Origin: Algoriphagus boseongensis
GTDB taxonomy: Bacteria > Bacteroidota > Bacteroidia > Cytophagales > Cyclobacteriaceae
NCBI RefSeq assembly: GCF_004362805.1
Contig: NZ_SNYF01000007.1
Location: 1 to 64,000, forward strand
Direction: 5' to 3'
Length of the DNA stretch: 64,000 nucleotides
Below, one piece after another: positions 27,384 through 36,353 of this stretch (position 1 is its first letter; each line of letters starts with the position of its first letter). The translations under genes and the position numbers were made by a program. The notes beneath the pieces are model-generated. The model saw only the letters and a program-made list of their open reading frames with translations, made no database searches and was not told the origin of the DNA.

Positions 27384-28213
27384 AAGTCAAAATCTGGGGT
27401 TGCAGAGGTTCTTTACCGGCACCAGGTCCAGAAAATGTGATCTATGGTGGCAATACTTCCTGTGTTCAAATTACCCATGGGGATACCTTTATTGTATTAG
27501 ATGCTGGCTCAGGAATCCAACGTTTGGGGAAATACATGAACCCCAACGTAAAAGAAATTCACATCCTGCTTACCCATCTCCATATTGATCATATGATGGG
27601 ATTGGGATTTTTCCTTCCTCTATATGATCCTGAAGTCAAAGTCCATATTTGGGGACCGGATTCTGGAAAAGAATCCTTGTTAGGAAACTTGAGAAGATAT
27701 TTCTCTCCGCCACTTTTTCCGGTTACTTTCAGTGAATTGCCGCATCATCCGGTTATCCATGAATTGAGTCAAAACACCTTTTCTCTTGGAGGGTTGACGA
27801 TTTACACCGATTACCTATGTCATCCAGGGGCGACTTTGGGTTACCGGATCACTGATGGGAAATCCACCGTGGCCTATATTCCCGATCACGAATTGGGTTT
27901 GGGTTCTTCAAATTTTCCCCATGATCCAGAATGGACCAGTGGATATGAAATTGCAAAAGCTGCGGATTTGCTACTTCATGATGCTGCCTACAACTCCAAG
28001 GAGTATTCAACCAAAATAGGATGGGGACATAGCTCCGTCAGAGATACAATTGGATTCGCAAAGATGTGCAAGGTGAAAAAACTTGCCCTTTTCCATCATG
28101 AGCCTACTCGTTCAGATGAGCAGATAAATCACCTTTTAGATACTTCTTTGAGAAATCAGGATTTGGACTTTGAAGTGATTATGTGCGCAGAGGGGGATGT
28201 CTTCGAATTTTAG
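27380..28213 (+). CDS. MBL-fold metallohydrolase coupled to a PAS protein
   Basis: A 277-residue metallo-beta-lactamase-fold hydrolase. GCRGSLPAPGPENVIYGGNT is the start typical of a phosphodiesterase/RNase Z-like subgroup, HLHIDH at 66-71 is the zinc motif, and later His/Asp ligands are visible in LCHPGATLGY, IPDHE and LALFHHEP. The ATG at 27380 overlaps the PAS stop by four bases. A phosphodiester, possibly a cyclic nucleotide, is a reasonable guess for the substrate, inferred from fold and partner only. It converges on another MBL gene with three bases between stop codons. Confidence 0.85.
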   Translation: MKVKIWGCRGSLPAPGPENVIYGGNTSCVQITHGDTFIVLDAGSGIQRLGKYMNPNVKEIHILLTHLHIDHMMGLGFFLPLYDPEVKVHIWGPDSGKESLLGNLRRYFSPPLFPVTFSELPHHPVIHELSQNTFSLGGLTIYTDYLCHPGATLGYRITDGKSTVAYIPDHELGLGSSNFPHDPEWTSGYEIAKAADLLLHDAAYNSKEYSTKIGWGHSSVRDTIGFAKMCKVKKLALFHHEPTRSDEQINHLLDTSLRNQDLDFEVIMCAEGDVFEF

Positions 28214-28216
28214 CAT

Positions 28217-28957
28217 TTAATTTTCTGCATACCAGTTTCTCAATCTCACATCCACTTTTGGTGCGGACTGATTGACCAAGGTTTTGAATTTTTCCACATC
28301 ACTAAAGCCTTGAGAACCTCTGAAATGGTAAGGATAAACAATCCCAGGTTTGAATTCTGATACTGCACTGGCAGCCTGCTCCTCGGTCATGGTAAAAGGC
28401 AAATTCATACACACAAAGGCGACATCGATATTTTTCAATGCTCTCATTTCAGGAATGTCTTCGGTGTCTCCTGAGAAATAGAAACTCTTTCCGCCCATTT
28501 CTACCACATAGCCATTTCCTCTTCCTTTTGGATGTCGGCTATCTTCAGTTTCCGGAAGATTGTACATTGGAATAGCTTTGATTTTTGCACCCATAAAGGT
28601 GGTAGTCTGTCCATTTCCCAGGATTTCAATAGCCTTATATTTTCCCGCTGGAAGTTTTTCAGCCACTTCCTTTGGAGCAATGATGGTGGTCTGGCTTAAA
28701 TCCAATCCATCCAAAGTCTCCTGATTGTGGTGATCTCCGTGTATGTCTGTAATCAATACCAGATCGGCAGGTTTTTGCGAAGCAAATCTTGCAGCTCCGC
28801 CATAAGGATCCACATAAACGGTCAGGTCTCCATAGTCTACCACTAGAGTTCCGTGGAAAATTGGTGTGATGACTACATCATTTCCTTTGGCAGGGATTCG
28901 GTCCTGGGCAAAAGAAAGGCTAGGAATAAGCAAAAGGAGGTATATCAGTTTTTTCAT
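28217..28957 (-). CDS. exported MBL-fold metallohydrolase (UlaG-like)
   Basis: A 246-residue periplasmic protein with signal peptide MKKLIYLLLLIPSLSFAQ. TDIHGDHHN (His73, His76, His77) is the metal site, YFSGDTEDIPEM the second ligand segment, and YPYHFRGSQG the terminal His. This matches the UlaG-like L-ascorbate-6-phosphate lactonase superfamily in fold, but exported versions have no established substrate. It is monocistronic. Confidence 0.85.
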   Translation of the reverse strand: MKKLIYLLLLIPSLSFAQDRIPAKGNDVVITPIFHGTLVVDYGDLTVYVDPYGGAARFASQKPADLVLITDIHGDHHNQETLDGLDLSQTTIIAPKEVAEKLPAGKYKAIEILGNGQTTTFMGAKIKAIPMYNLPETEDSRHPKGRGNGYVVEMGGKSFYFSGDTEDIPEMRALKNIDVAFVCMNLPFTMTEEQAASAVSEFKPGIVYPYHFRGSQGFSDVEKFKTLVNQSAPKVDVRLRNWYAEN

Positions 28958-29023
28958 GGGTCAATGCTTTTTAGAATTAATCGAATTGGAAACAAATTGT
29001 TTCGGATCTTAATGACTTGAGGT

Positions 29024-30346
29024 TTATCCTTTGTCTAAACTCAGGATGGTATGTAAAAGCACATTGGCTCCATTTTCCATGTCTTCAGCCTTGGTGAATT
29101 CATTGGGTGAATGGCTAATTCCTCCAACACTTGGGACGAAAATCATTCCCACTGGAGCTAGCAGGGAAATTTGCTGGGTATCGTGTCCGGCTCCGCTTTG
29201 CATATGTTTGGTTTTCAGTCCCAAGGCCATTGCGGATTCCTGAATTTTCATTTGGACTGAAGCATCGGTCAAAGCAGGAAGATTAAAACTTGGCTCTCTT
29301 CTGAACATAATGCTGGTCTGGGTTTCGGTTGCTATTTCCTGGGCCTTATTTTGAATTTCCCCAAGCAGCATTTCGATTTTTTCAAAAGACAAATCCCGAA
29401 TCTCCAAGCCCATGATCACCTTGCCGGGGACCACATTGTAAGCTCCGGGAAAAGCTTCGATTTTTCCCACTGTTCCAACTTGGCTTCCAGGGAAACTGTT
29501 TATGATTTCATTTACTGCCACAGTCAGTTTGGAAGCGGCAAGCATGGCGTCTTTTCTGAGTTTCATTGGGGTGGTTCCTGCATGATTGGCGAAGCCCTCC
29601 ACCGTCACTTCCACATCTAGAATCCCCACAATTCCTTCTACTACGCCGATTTGCAGGCCTTCTGCATCCAGAATCCCTCCCTGTTCGATATGCAATTCCA
29701 GCCAGGCATGGAAGGCTCCCTTTTTTCGCTCAGCGGTTCCGATATCTTCCGGTTTTCCGCCTATTCGGCTAATTCCCTCAGCCATTACCAGGCCGCTTTG
29801 ACTGATCTGTTTTAACCCGTCTTGGGTGAGTTTGCCTACCATGGCTTTACTACCAATCAGGCCTCCTTCTTCATTGGCAAAAATGACGACCTCCAAAGGA
29901 TGCTCGGTTGAGATCTTATTTTCATTCAGGATTTCGATCACTTCCAAGGCTGCCAAACTTCCCAAGGTTCCGTCGTAATTTCCCCCATCTGGAACCATGT
30001 CGATATGCGAACCAAAACCGATTGGTTTTAAGGCAGGATTTTTCCCTTCCCGTCTTCCGATGATATTTCCACCTGCGTCGATTTTTGGATTCAAACCTGC
30101 TTTGGACATCAAGTCCATAAACCATTTCCTTCCCTCAATATCCCCCTGGGTATAGGCTACCCGGTAGCCATGGCCTTTTTCATCCTGACCAAATTTGGCC
30201 AAAGCCATTATCCGGTCTTCAATTCGTTTTTTATTGACTTTGGGCAGGCTTTGGAAATAAGAAAGTGCCTGGGTCTCCAGCCATCCAAAGGCTGATAATC
30301 CCAAACCGGTAAGGGCTGTTTTCTTTAAAAAAGATCTACGACTCAT
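29024..30346 (-). CDS. exported M20 family amidohydrolase (carbamoylase/allantoate type)
   Basis: A 440-residue Zn-dependent amidase of the hydantoinase/carbamoylase family. A Tat-like signal (SRRSFLKK, then a hydrophobic stretch to about 22) suggests export in a folded state. Metal ligands are His114 in GSHIDMVPDGGNYDG, Asp125, Glu160 in FANEEGG, His219 in LHIEQGG, and a distal His in ISHSPNEFT. The dimerisation insert is present (GFANHAGTTPMKLRKDA). It would hydrolyse N-carbamoyl amino acids, allantoate or ureidoglycine. No purine or hydantoin genes are next to it. Confidence 0.9.
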   Translation of the reverse strand: MSRRSFLKKTALTGLGLSAFGWLETQALSYFQSLPKVNKKRIEDRIMALAKFGQDEKGHGYRVAYTQGDIEGRKWFMDLMSKAGLNPKIDAGGNIIGRREGKNPALKPIGFGSHIDMVPDGGNYDGTLGSLAALEVIEILNENKISTEHPLEVVIFANEEGGLIGSKAMVGKLTQDGLKQISQSGLVMAEGISRIGGKPEDIGTAERKKGAFHAWLELHIEQGGILDAEGLQIGVVEGIVGILDVEVTVEGFANHAGTTPMKLRKDAMLAASKLTVAVNEIINSFPGSQVGTVGKIEAFPGAYNVVPGKVIMGLEIRDLSFEKIEMLLGEIQNKAQEIATETQTSIMFRREPSFNLPALTDASVQMKIQESAMALGLKTKHMQSGAGHDTQQISLLAPVGMIFVPSVGGISHSPNEFTKAEDMENGANVLLHTILSLDKG

Positions 30347-30513
30347 GGGGTAAGAATTGGTGGTGCAAGAAGATAGGGATTTTTTGGGAGAAAGGGGAAA
30401 GAGTATGGGTCAGGTAAGAAAAATGGCTCGCCGTTTAGGTAAAAACCTTTCCCTTCGGCGATTAGACGTTGATTTAATTAGAAGTGCTTCACTGGTCCAT
30501 GGATGGACTTGAA

Positions 30514-31152
30514 TCAATTTTCAGGAAATGAAAGGTAAAGAGCGATCACAAAATAAGGATCCTTTCGGAAGGGATTGTACCAATAGCTGGACAATTCGAA
30601 CCACCTGTAGGTGAAATCAAGCATGGCTCCAAATTGAGGATCCAGGGAGCTCCGGTAAAGCCGGGTCCTTTGAATACTCAACCCAAACGACATCCAATCC
30701 AGTGGAGCATAGGATAGGTCGGTCCAATTGTAGTAAAAGTCACTAGTTCGATCCTTGAAATCGAAAACATATTGGGAACTTGAGTTGAAATTGAATCGAT
30801 GGAAATCGAGATTGATTTCCAATCCGGGAGAAAGCCCATTGAGATTGCCAACCAGGCCTCCAAGCATCGGAGTAAAAGTGTATTCCAAGTTTTTGCCTCC
30901 GCTCAAATTGTAGCCAAACCAAGCGGAGAAAGTATTCAAATCTTCGTAATTGTAGCGAGCCTCCAGATGAAGCCAATCCCGATCTAGCCCATAAATAGGG
31001 GAAAATATTACCTGATCAGGCATGAGGTATAGCCAGCCTTCGAGATCGTGGTTCCACTTGGGTTTTGACTCAGTGCTGTGGATCTGCCCAAAGGCAACGG
31101 GCTGAGTGAAGAATAAAAAAACATAGAGTACTAGAAAAACAATTTTTTTCAT
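30514..31152 (-). CDS. predicted outer-membrane beta-barrel protein
   Basis: A 212-residue exported protein. The signal peptide is MKKIVFLVLYVFLFFTQPVA (cleavage after FGQ), and most of the rest alternates aromatic and polar residues in strands (WFGYNLSGGKNLEYTFTP, SSSQYVFDFKD, MLDFTYRWFELSSYWYN), as in small barrels. I do not recognise the family. Two upstream in-frame starts would bury the signal peptide, so the ATG at 31152 is used. Confidence 0.72.
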   Translation of the reverse strand: MKKIVFLVLYVFLFFTQPVAFGQIHSTESKPKWNHDLEGWLYLMPDQVIFSPIYGLDRDWLHLEARYNYEDLNTFSAWFGYNLSGGKNLEYTFTPMLGGLVGNLNGLSPGLEINLDFHRFNFNSSSQYVFDFKDRTSDFYYNWTDLSYAPLDWMSFGLSIQRTRLYRSSLDPQFGAMLDFTYRWFELSSYWYNPFRKDPYFVIALYLSFPEN

Positions 31153-31256
31153 CCATCCAGCTTTTGAAATGATTGTTATCATCGTTTGGATTTTCACAGA
31201 GGTGCAAAATGGCTGTCTTCCGAATTTTCGAAGTGGGTAGAGCGCATGGGTAGAAG

Positions 31257-32120
31257 CTATTTTTCTAACGCATCATGAAATTCAAAAAAAGCCTGTAAAA
31301 CTTCTTTTGGAGTTTCTAGATGGGGATAATGTCCGGAATTTTCGAGAAGGACAATGTCTGCATTGGGAATCACTTCGGCAAAACGATCTGCGGCATGTTT
31401 CCCGGAAATAGGGTCTTCAATTCCGTTGACCAGTCGGATCGGAACTACCGCATTTTCCAGAGGCCTAACCCAACGTTCCCGATTAGTCCTGCGCTCCACC
31501 ATATAGCGAATTAGTTTCGGGATCATGGTTAAACCCTTGTTTTCTATAGTCAGCATCCAGGTTTCATGGACAAACTCATCTGTTGGAGGATGGGCTTTGC
31601 TGAATATTTTGGTAAAACTTTTTTTCATGGACTTTTCTGACATGAAGTTAACCAGTAGCGGTCCGAGAGGAGAGAGCAATAACTTCTGGATCAAAAGAGG
31701 TCGGTGGGTTTCCGGGAAAATTCCTCCATTCAAAAAAACACAGGAAAGCCAGTTAATGGTGGATGACTTTTCAAATTGACGGGCTAAAAGTTCCTGAGCC
31801 ACCGTATCTCCCAAGTCATGGGCTAAGAGATGAGCCTCCCTGATTCCAAGCTTAGTCAGTAATCCTTCGATGATATCTGCCTGTAAACTAATGGTCAAAG
31901 ACTGCTTGGGTTTTGCAGACCTTCCCAATCCAATCAAATCAGGAGCAATGACCTCAAATCGTTGCGTTAAGGAAGGCCAAATCGCCTCAAAGTCCCAGGA
32001 AGAAGAAGGGAATCCATGAATGCAAACCAGCGTCTTGCCTTTTCCTGAACGCTTGTAAAAAACGTTTTGTCCCTGAATTAGGGTTGTTTTTCCGTCCTTA
32101 TACCAATCTGGTGCGTTCAT
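31257..32120 (-). CDS. alpha/beta hydrolase with aspartate nucleophile (epoxide hydrolase/dehalogenase-like)
   Basis: A 287-residue soluble hydrolase. VCIHGFPSSSW is the oxyanion HGxP motif, and the nucleophile elbow reads LLAHDLGD, placing Asp102 where esterases have Ser, as in epoxide hydrolases and haloalkane dehalogenases. The acid (NGIEDP) and base (SGHYPHLE) are present. The frame is open to an ATG at 32330, but that lies in the terminator of the upstream gene and adds 70 residues without family similarity; the ATG at 32120 is preferred. Substrate unknown. Confidence 0.83.
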   Translation of the reverse strand: MNAPDWYKDGKTTLIQGQNVFYKRSGKGKTLVCIHGFPSSSWDFEAIWPSLTQRFEVIAPDLIGLGRSAKPKQSLTISLQADIIEGLLTKLGIREAHLLAHDLGDTVAQELLARQFEKSSTINWLSCVFLNGGIFPETHRPLLIQKLLLSPLGPLLVNFMSEKSMKKSFTKIFSKAHPPTDEFVHETWMLTIENKGLTMIPKLIRYMVERRTNRERWVRPLENAVVPIRLVNGIEDPISGKHAADRFAEVIPNADIVLLENSGHYPHLETPKEVLQAFFEFHDALEK

Positions 32121-32311
32121 ATTTAGTAATTGCTGTCTAAACTTGGGATCAATTGTAGAAATGGCATTAGGTCGAAAAGAACAATTTTTCTCAGGTAAGA
32201 AAGGTTTGTCGTTGGAATAAGTTAGGATTTTTTGGGTAGAAAAGGTGCCTCCTCCAATTGTGTTCTTTTCTGAAGGTTTTTCAAGTAATGGAATTTCAAA
32301 TCCCCTGAAAT

Positions 32312-32338
32312 AAAAAAGCGTAGGTTTCATCTACGCTT
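32312..32338 (-). terminator. S41 operon terminator
   Basis: On the minus strand AAGCGTAG and CTACGCTT form a perfect 8-bp stem with a 7-base loop followed by six T residues. It would end the transcript from the S41 peptidase gene, whose stop is 135 bases upstream. The remaining bases between 32121 and 32472 show no gene. Confidence 0.75.
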
Positions 32339-32472
32339 AGGTGGGGGCATTTTCTTTTTTTTGGTCGATTTTCGGAATGAATTTCATCCTCAAAAAACTT
32401 CCCTTGATTTATCCAATACCGACCAAGGATTTCATACACTCGGTGAAGTATCATGCTCTTCTAGCTAAAATT

Positions 32473-34242
32473 CTATTTTTCTTCAATCAGCATTAAGGCG
32501 CGGGCTTTTACGGCGTCTATTCTGTTTAAGTATTCGTCCACAGTCTGGGTTACGTAAATATCCGGCAAAATTCCGATTTCATCAGGAAGATCGGTTGCCA
32601 TGGATTCGTGCGTGTTATCGGCCACAGTATAGACCAACTTGGTATGAGGTAGTCGGAATATTTTTCCCCCAGCGGAACAAAATTGATTAGATCCTAATTC
32701 CTCTCCGATGATAGTTCCAAGCTTAAGCACCTTAACGATGGACATAAAATGGCCTGTAGTCGAATTGCCTACCCCATCTATTAAAAAATAGAGATTTCCA
32801 TCAAACCTGTTTTCATAAGGATTGACACTTTCCTCACCTTCTATTTTTTCCTTTTTGCCCTCAAAATCAGCATTGGAATAATAGGTAAAGGGCTTTTCAA
32901 CCAAATACCTCAACAAATGAATACTGGCCGATTGCGAACCTCCGCCATTATTTCGAACATCTATAATTAGGTTTTTACTTTTTTTGGAATTGATTTCTAC
33001 AAAGCTGCTGTCAATAAAATCCTTAAAATACGCATAGCTATTCCTGACTTTATAATAATTGAATGAGCTAATAGTTAACACGGCCGTTTGGTTATTTTGC
33101 AGGAATTCCAAACATAAACTCTTTTCACAGTGATGAATCGATGGATCTTCAGACAGGATTCTTTTTTCTTCTGCTTTGTTCAATGTTATTGGATTTGAAC
33201 TCCCTTTTAGCGTGATGACATAGGAGTCCGGGAAATCCATCGCGTATGGAATTAAACAGGTTGACCAGACATTGAACAAATGCCTTTTGGTAGTTTCTAT
33301 GTATCCCTGTGAGGGTAAATGCTGATAGATTTCCTGAATAAGTTCCTTAGTCGGCACGCCATTTATACTGGTTATTTCAGCTTTCACTTTTACTTTATTG
33401 GCATTGTTGAGCGGATCTATGACAAATAATTTCTCGTTAATCCAGCGAGTCTGCAATGGGAAACTCAAGCCTACAGGAAGCATATCCAATTCCTGATAAA
33501 ATCCACTTACGGAGGTATGGGAACAGTTCACACTGGCGATTATTTCATCACAATGCCAAATAAATTCCGCGAAAGTGGTGCTTGGTGTAATTAGTTTTTT
33601 CTTTGCTTCTATAAGATTCCAGAAGTCTTTTTCGGTAATGAATTTGAAAATATTGGGATGGGTAGCTGTTATTCTTTTCCCCATTTCATCTAGATCCGCT
33701 CGATAATCGGCTTGTTGATACACTTTTGAAAACTTATCCCTTGGATTTTCAGGTTTTAGATTCGGGTCAAGTAGCATAGCGATTTGATCCTCGGCATTAA
33801 AGTTATCGGGGTTTAGTTCAAGTGATTTTTTGTAATGGATCAAGGCTTGATCTTTGTCTCCGATCGCAAGATTTATTTCACCAAAACTATCATGGGCATT
33901 GGATGAATTGGGGAATTCAGTGACGATCAATTTAAAGATCAAAAAGGCCTCCTGTTCTTGATTATTCCAAAGCAATTGGTAGGCATAAAAATTTAAGGCC
34001 TCTTCATTTTCAAAGTCATAGGCCGCTGGACTATCCTTTTTGAGTTTGTAGAACAATTCAATTCGCTCCCTCATGGGCAATTGATCCTGCTCTCGAAATA
34101 CTTGAACGATTGACAGCTTTTCATTTTTATTAGAAGTCGTGTCTAACTCTGCGAGAGGAATTTGCTTTGTTGCATTTGTATGACATGCCACTGTTGTCAT
34201 GCATATTAAAAAGATACTCCCTAAATGGATATTGAATTTCAT
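32473..34242 (-). CDS. S41 family peptidase lipoprotein with TPR region
   Basis: A 589-residue envelope protein. The signal ends in TTVAC, a lipobox at Cys20. Residues about 60-150 contain TPR-like helices (SSNAHDSFGEINLAIGDKDQALIHYKKSL). A short PDZ-like element follows (ITSINGVPTKELIQEIY), then the S41 core with LIIDVRNNGGGSQSA and the probable catalytic serine in GNSTTGHFMSI. S41 peptidases are tail-specific proteases with a Ser/Lys dyad. It is the last gene of a three-gene minus-strand group divergent from a membrane-bound winged-helix regulator. Confidence 0.85.
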   Translation of the reverse strand: MKFNIHLGSIFLICMTTVACHTNATKQIPLAELDTTSNKNEKLSIVQVFREQDQLPMRERIELFYKLKKDSPAAYDFENEEALNFYAYQLLWNNQEQEAFLIFKLIVTEFPNSSNAHDSFGEINLAIGDKDQALIHYKKSLELNPDNFNAEDQIAMLLDPNLKPENPRDKFSKVYQQADYRADLDEMGKRITATHPNIFKFITEKDFWNLIEAKKKLITPSTTFAEFIWHCDEIIASVNCSHTSVSGFYQELDMLPVGLSFPLQTRWINEKLFVIDPLNNANKVKVKAEITSINGVPTKELIQEIYQHLPSQGYIETTKRHLFNVWSTCLIPYAMDFPDSYVITLKGSSNPITLNKAEEKRILSEDPSIHHCEKSLCLEFLQNNQTAVLTISSFNYYKVRNSYAYFKDFIDSSFVEINSKKSKNLIIDVRNNGGGSQSASIHLLRYLVEKPFTYYSNADFEGKKEKIEGEESVNPYENRFDGNLYFLIDGVGNSTTGHFMSIVKVLKLGTIIGEELGSNQFCSAGGKIFRLPHTKLVYTVADNTHESMATDLPDEIGILPDIYVTQTVDEYLNRIDAVKARALMLIEEK

Positions 34243-34279
34243 AATGTTTTTTTAAGACGGTACTTAAGGCGCAAGAGTC

Positions 34280-35443
34280 TTATTTTTCATCGTTAATTAA
34301 CTTCCATATTTCCTCGTTATAATTTGCTTTCGTAATCCCTGTTAGGTTTTCCAAGGTGAGGTAATATTTTTCATTTCCTTTTTCAGCTGGTCCAACATTC
34401 AGTAATTCCCAAACACCCTCAAACCCCTTTTCCTTTTCTATTTTTTGAACCAAAAGGGCATTCACTATATAGTCGGCCGAATTGTTAAACCCACTGGTCT
34501 TAAAGTAAACTGGAGTCTCTTTGATTTCGGCCCAATTAGTATTTCTATTACTCGCGACTTGTGCTTTAAAAGCCTGGAATATTTCGTTCCAAGTCATACC
34601 CCAACTGCCGCCATAAAGGTAGGCACAGCCTTCGTCTACGGCTCTGTTGAGTTTGCTCCTCGAAATCACTAGGCTCAATCTGTCATGAAATAAATCGTGG
34701 GGATCAAAATTGTTGAATGTTGCGTTTTGGTTGCCGAAAACGACTACCTTTCTATCACCCAATGTAGAACTCCAGACACTTTGGACGATACCATTATAAT
34801 CTGATTTATACTGAACACCAACCAGTTTTTGCAATTCAATTAGATTGTCGGTGCAATAAAAATCTGTCAGTTTATTTTCGGATTTGAGTTTTGAATCAAA
34901 AGCAAAAGCTAATTTTCCAAATTCCTTTACTTTGGTTTCGTTGATCGTGTTTTTGTAATGAAAAATATTGTTTCCTACCTTCTCAACTTTCCAATTTTGT
35001 GTATTTCTTAAAAGCGGTGAAGAAAATACGAATGAGTCATTTTTTTTATGTGCAATCAATTCGAAACTTGCCCTTAAAAATGCGTTGTTTTCATGAGTTC
35101 CAATGTAAGATACTTGTATCAAGAAGTTGCTTGCTTCTAGAGCAACCACGTTTGTCAAATAGGGTTTGTAGAAAAAGGCATCATTGAATTCTTTGCTTTC
35201 CTGGATGCCATTTATCTCGTCAAGTAAAATAAAGGTTTCTACTTTTTGGCTCTCAAGAACTAGCTTATTTTCATCATTAGGTTTTTGGGCGGCATTCAGG
35301 AAATCGTTTAGTGCAGTGGTCAATTTTTCACTCTCGATGCTGTCCTTTAGCAAAACAATACCTGGATTAATCAGTAATTTATTTGACTGAGCATGAACTA
35401 AAGTACCAACGATTAAAAGTAAAGAAGTATAGATGAGTTTCAT
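34280..35443 (-). CDS. exported protein resembling a degenerate gluzincin peptidase
   Basis: A 387-residue secreted protein with signal peptide MKLIYTSLLLIVGTLVHAQ. The segment DPHDLFHDRLSL followed by AVDEGCAYLYGGSWGMTW recalls MA-type gluzincin peptidases, with HDLFH in place of HEXXH and a downstream DEG as possible third ligand. The Glu needed for catalysis is replaced, so activity is doubtful. No confident family assignment. It lies 37 bases upstream of the S41 gene and probably shares its transcript. Confidence 0.7.
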   Translation of the reverse strand: MKLIYTSLLLIVGTLVHAQSNKLLINPGIVLLKDSIESEKLTTALNDFLNAAQKPNDENKLVLESQKVETFILLDEINGIQESKEFNDAFFYKPYLTNVVALEASNFLIQVSYIGTHENNAFLRASFELIAHKKNDSFVFSSPLLRNTQNWKVEKVGNNIFHYKNTINETKVKEFGKLAFAFDSKLKSENKLTDFYCTDNLIELQKLVGVQYKSDYNGIVQSVWSSTLGDRKVVVFGNQNATFNNFDPHDLFHDRLSLVISRSKLNRAVDEGCAYLYGGSWGMTWNEIFQAFKAQVASNRNTNWAEIKETPVYFKTSGFNNSADYIVNALLVQKIEKEKGFEGVWELLNVGPAEKGNEKYYLTLENLTGITKANYNEEIWKLINDEK

Positions 35444-35541
35444 TTTCTGGGTTTAGTAAATTGTTTCTTGATTTGAGTTCTACAACATCGTAATTGATCT
35501 AGAGTCATTGGTTAGTTGAATAAATTAGGCCTCTGTTTTAA

Positions 35542-36159
35542 TCAATTCTCACATACACCATGCAGAACTTTTACCTCATTCAGTTTCTCCCATGTTTTAT
35601 GATCAAATTCTTTGGGAGAGAACTTAAATAAGATAATCGCCTTTTTGGGTTGCTCGCAAAAGTATTGTTCGATGGTGACGTTTAAGGTTAAAGGCTTTTT
35701 TGTATATCGGCTTTCGAAAATTTTGATTTTACCTAGGTAAGCGGACGTATTTTTAGTCCTGTTCTTTTCCTCAAAAAAGGCATTGGTTTTTAGCACAGTA
35801 GGATCGTTTTTTTGCCATGTTTCAATACTCAATAACCCATCAAAATAAAGCTCCAAGTTATCTTCTAGGGTTGATTTGATTAGTTGATCTTCGGCATCTA
35901 TTTCCCATACAAAGGCATAAGACCAAAACACTTGACTTTCTGAATTCCCCCATCCTTTTGGAAAAAGAGCTACTTCTTTACCTTGGAATTTGATTTCTGG
36001 AGCAAAACTTATCGGGAATTGAAACAACTCTTTGCTCCAGGTGCTATCTGCACTAAGTAATCCTTCAGTCATCTTGTCCTTTTCGTGCTCTTGTCCAAAA
36101 CTCAATATTGAGTTGAGGAATAGGACTAGGGTAAGAATGATATTTCTTGTTGTTTCCAT
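35542..36159 (-). CDS. exported hypothetical protein (205 residues)
   Basis: A 205-residue protein with an N-terminal signal (METTRNIILTLVLFLNSILS, cleavage after FGQ). The mature part is mixed alpha/beta with lysine-rich stretches and one Cys near QYFCEQPKKA plus one at the very end (HGVCEN), which could form a disulfide. Family not recognised. It is the gene closest to the TGTCAAA repeats and the first of the three-gene minus-strand group divergent from the regulator. Confidence 0.68.
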   Translation of the reverse strand: METTRNIILTLVLFLNSILSFGQEHEKDKMTEGLLSADSTWSKELFQFPISFAPEIKFQGKEVALFPKGWGNSESQVFWSYAFVWEIDAEDQLIKSTLEDNLELYFDGLLSIETWQKNDPTVLKTNAFFEEKNRTKNTSAYLGKIKIFESRYTKKPLTLNVTIEQYFCEQPKKAIILFKFSPKEFDHKTWEKLNEVKVLHGVCEN

Positions 36160-36286
36160 AGGTCTTAATCCTTGCTAATTTTTCAGGGTATTTAATACTT
36201 TTAAAAAGAAGGCAATTCTGAATTATTTTGCCCTTGAAGTAATTTTAGACTGCAGTTGTAAACCTAAGGCTAAAGGCATCAAGAGG

Positions 36287-36315
36287 TGTCAAATGAATGT
36301 CAAATAAGTGTCAAA
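36287..36315 (+). promoter_or_regulatory. three TGTCAAA boxes at 11-bp spacing
   Basis: TGTCAAA occurs at 36287-36293, 36298-36304 and 36309-36315, each exactly 11 bases apart with 4-base spacers. OmpR/PhoB-type winged-helix regulators bind direct repeats of 11-bp period, and the E. coli Pho box is built from TGTCA half-sites at this spacing. The boxes lie 39 bases before the start of a gene with such a DNA-binding domain and 128 bases before the divergent exported-protein gene. Confidence 0.6.
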
Positions 36316-36353
36316 GACCGTAAGAATTAGACATTTTTTAGCTTATTTAAACT

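Noticed and set aside
31257..32330. 357-residue version of the alpha/beta hydrolase
   Set aside because: The extra 70 N-terminal residues would begin inside the loop of the upstream terminator hairpin and show no hydrolase-like sequence.
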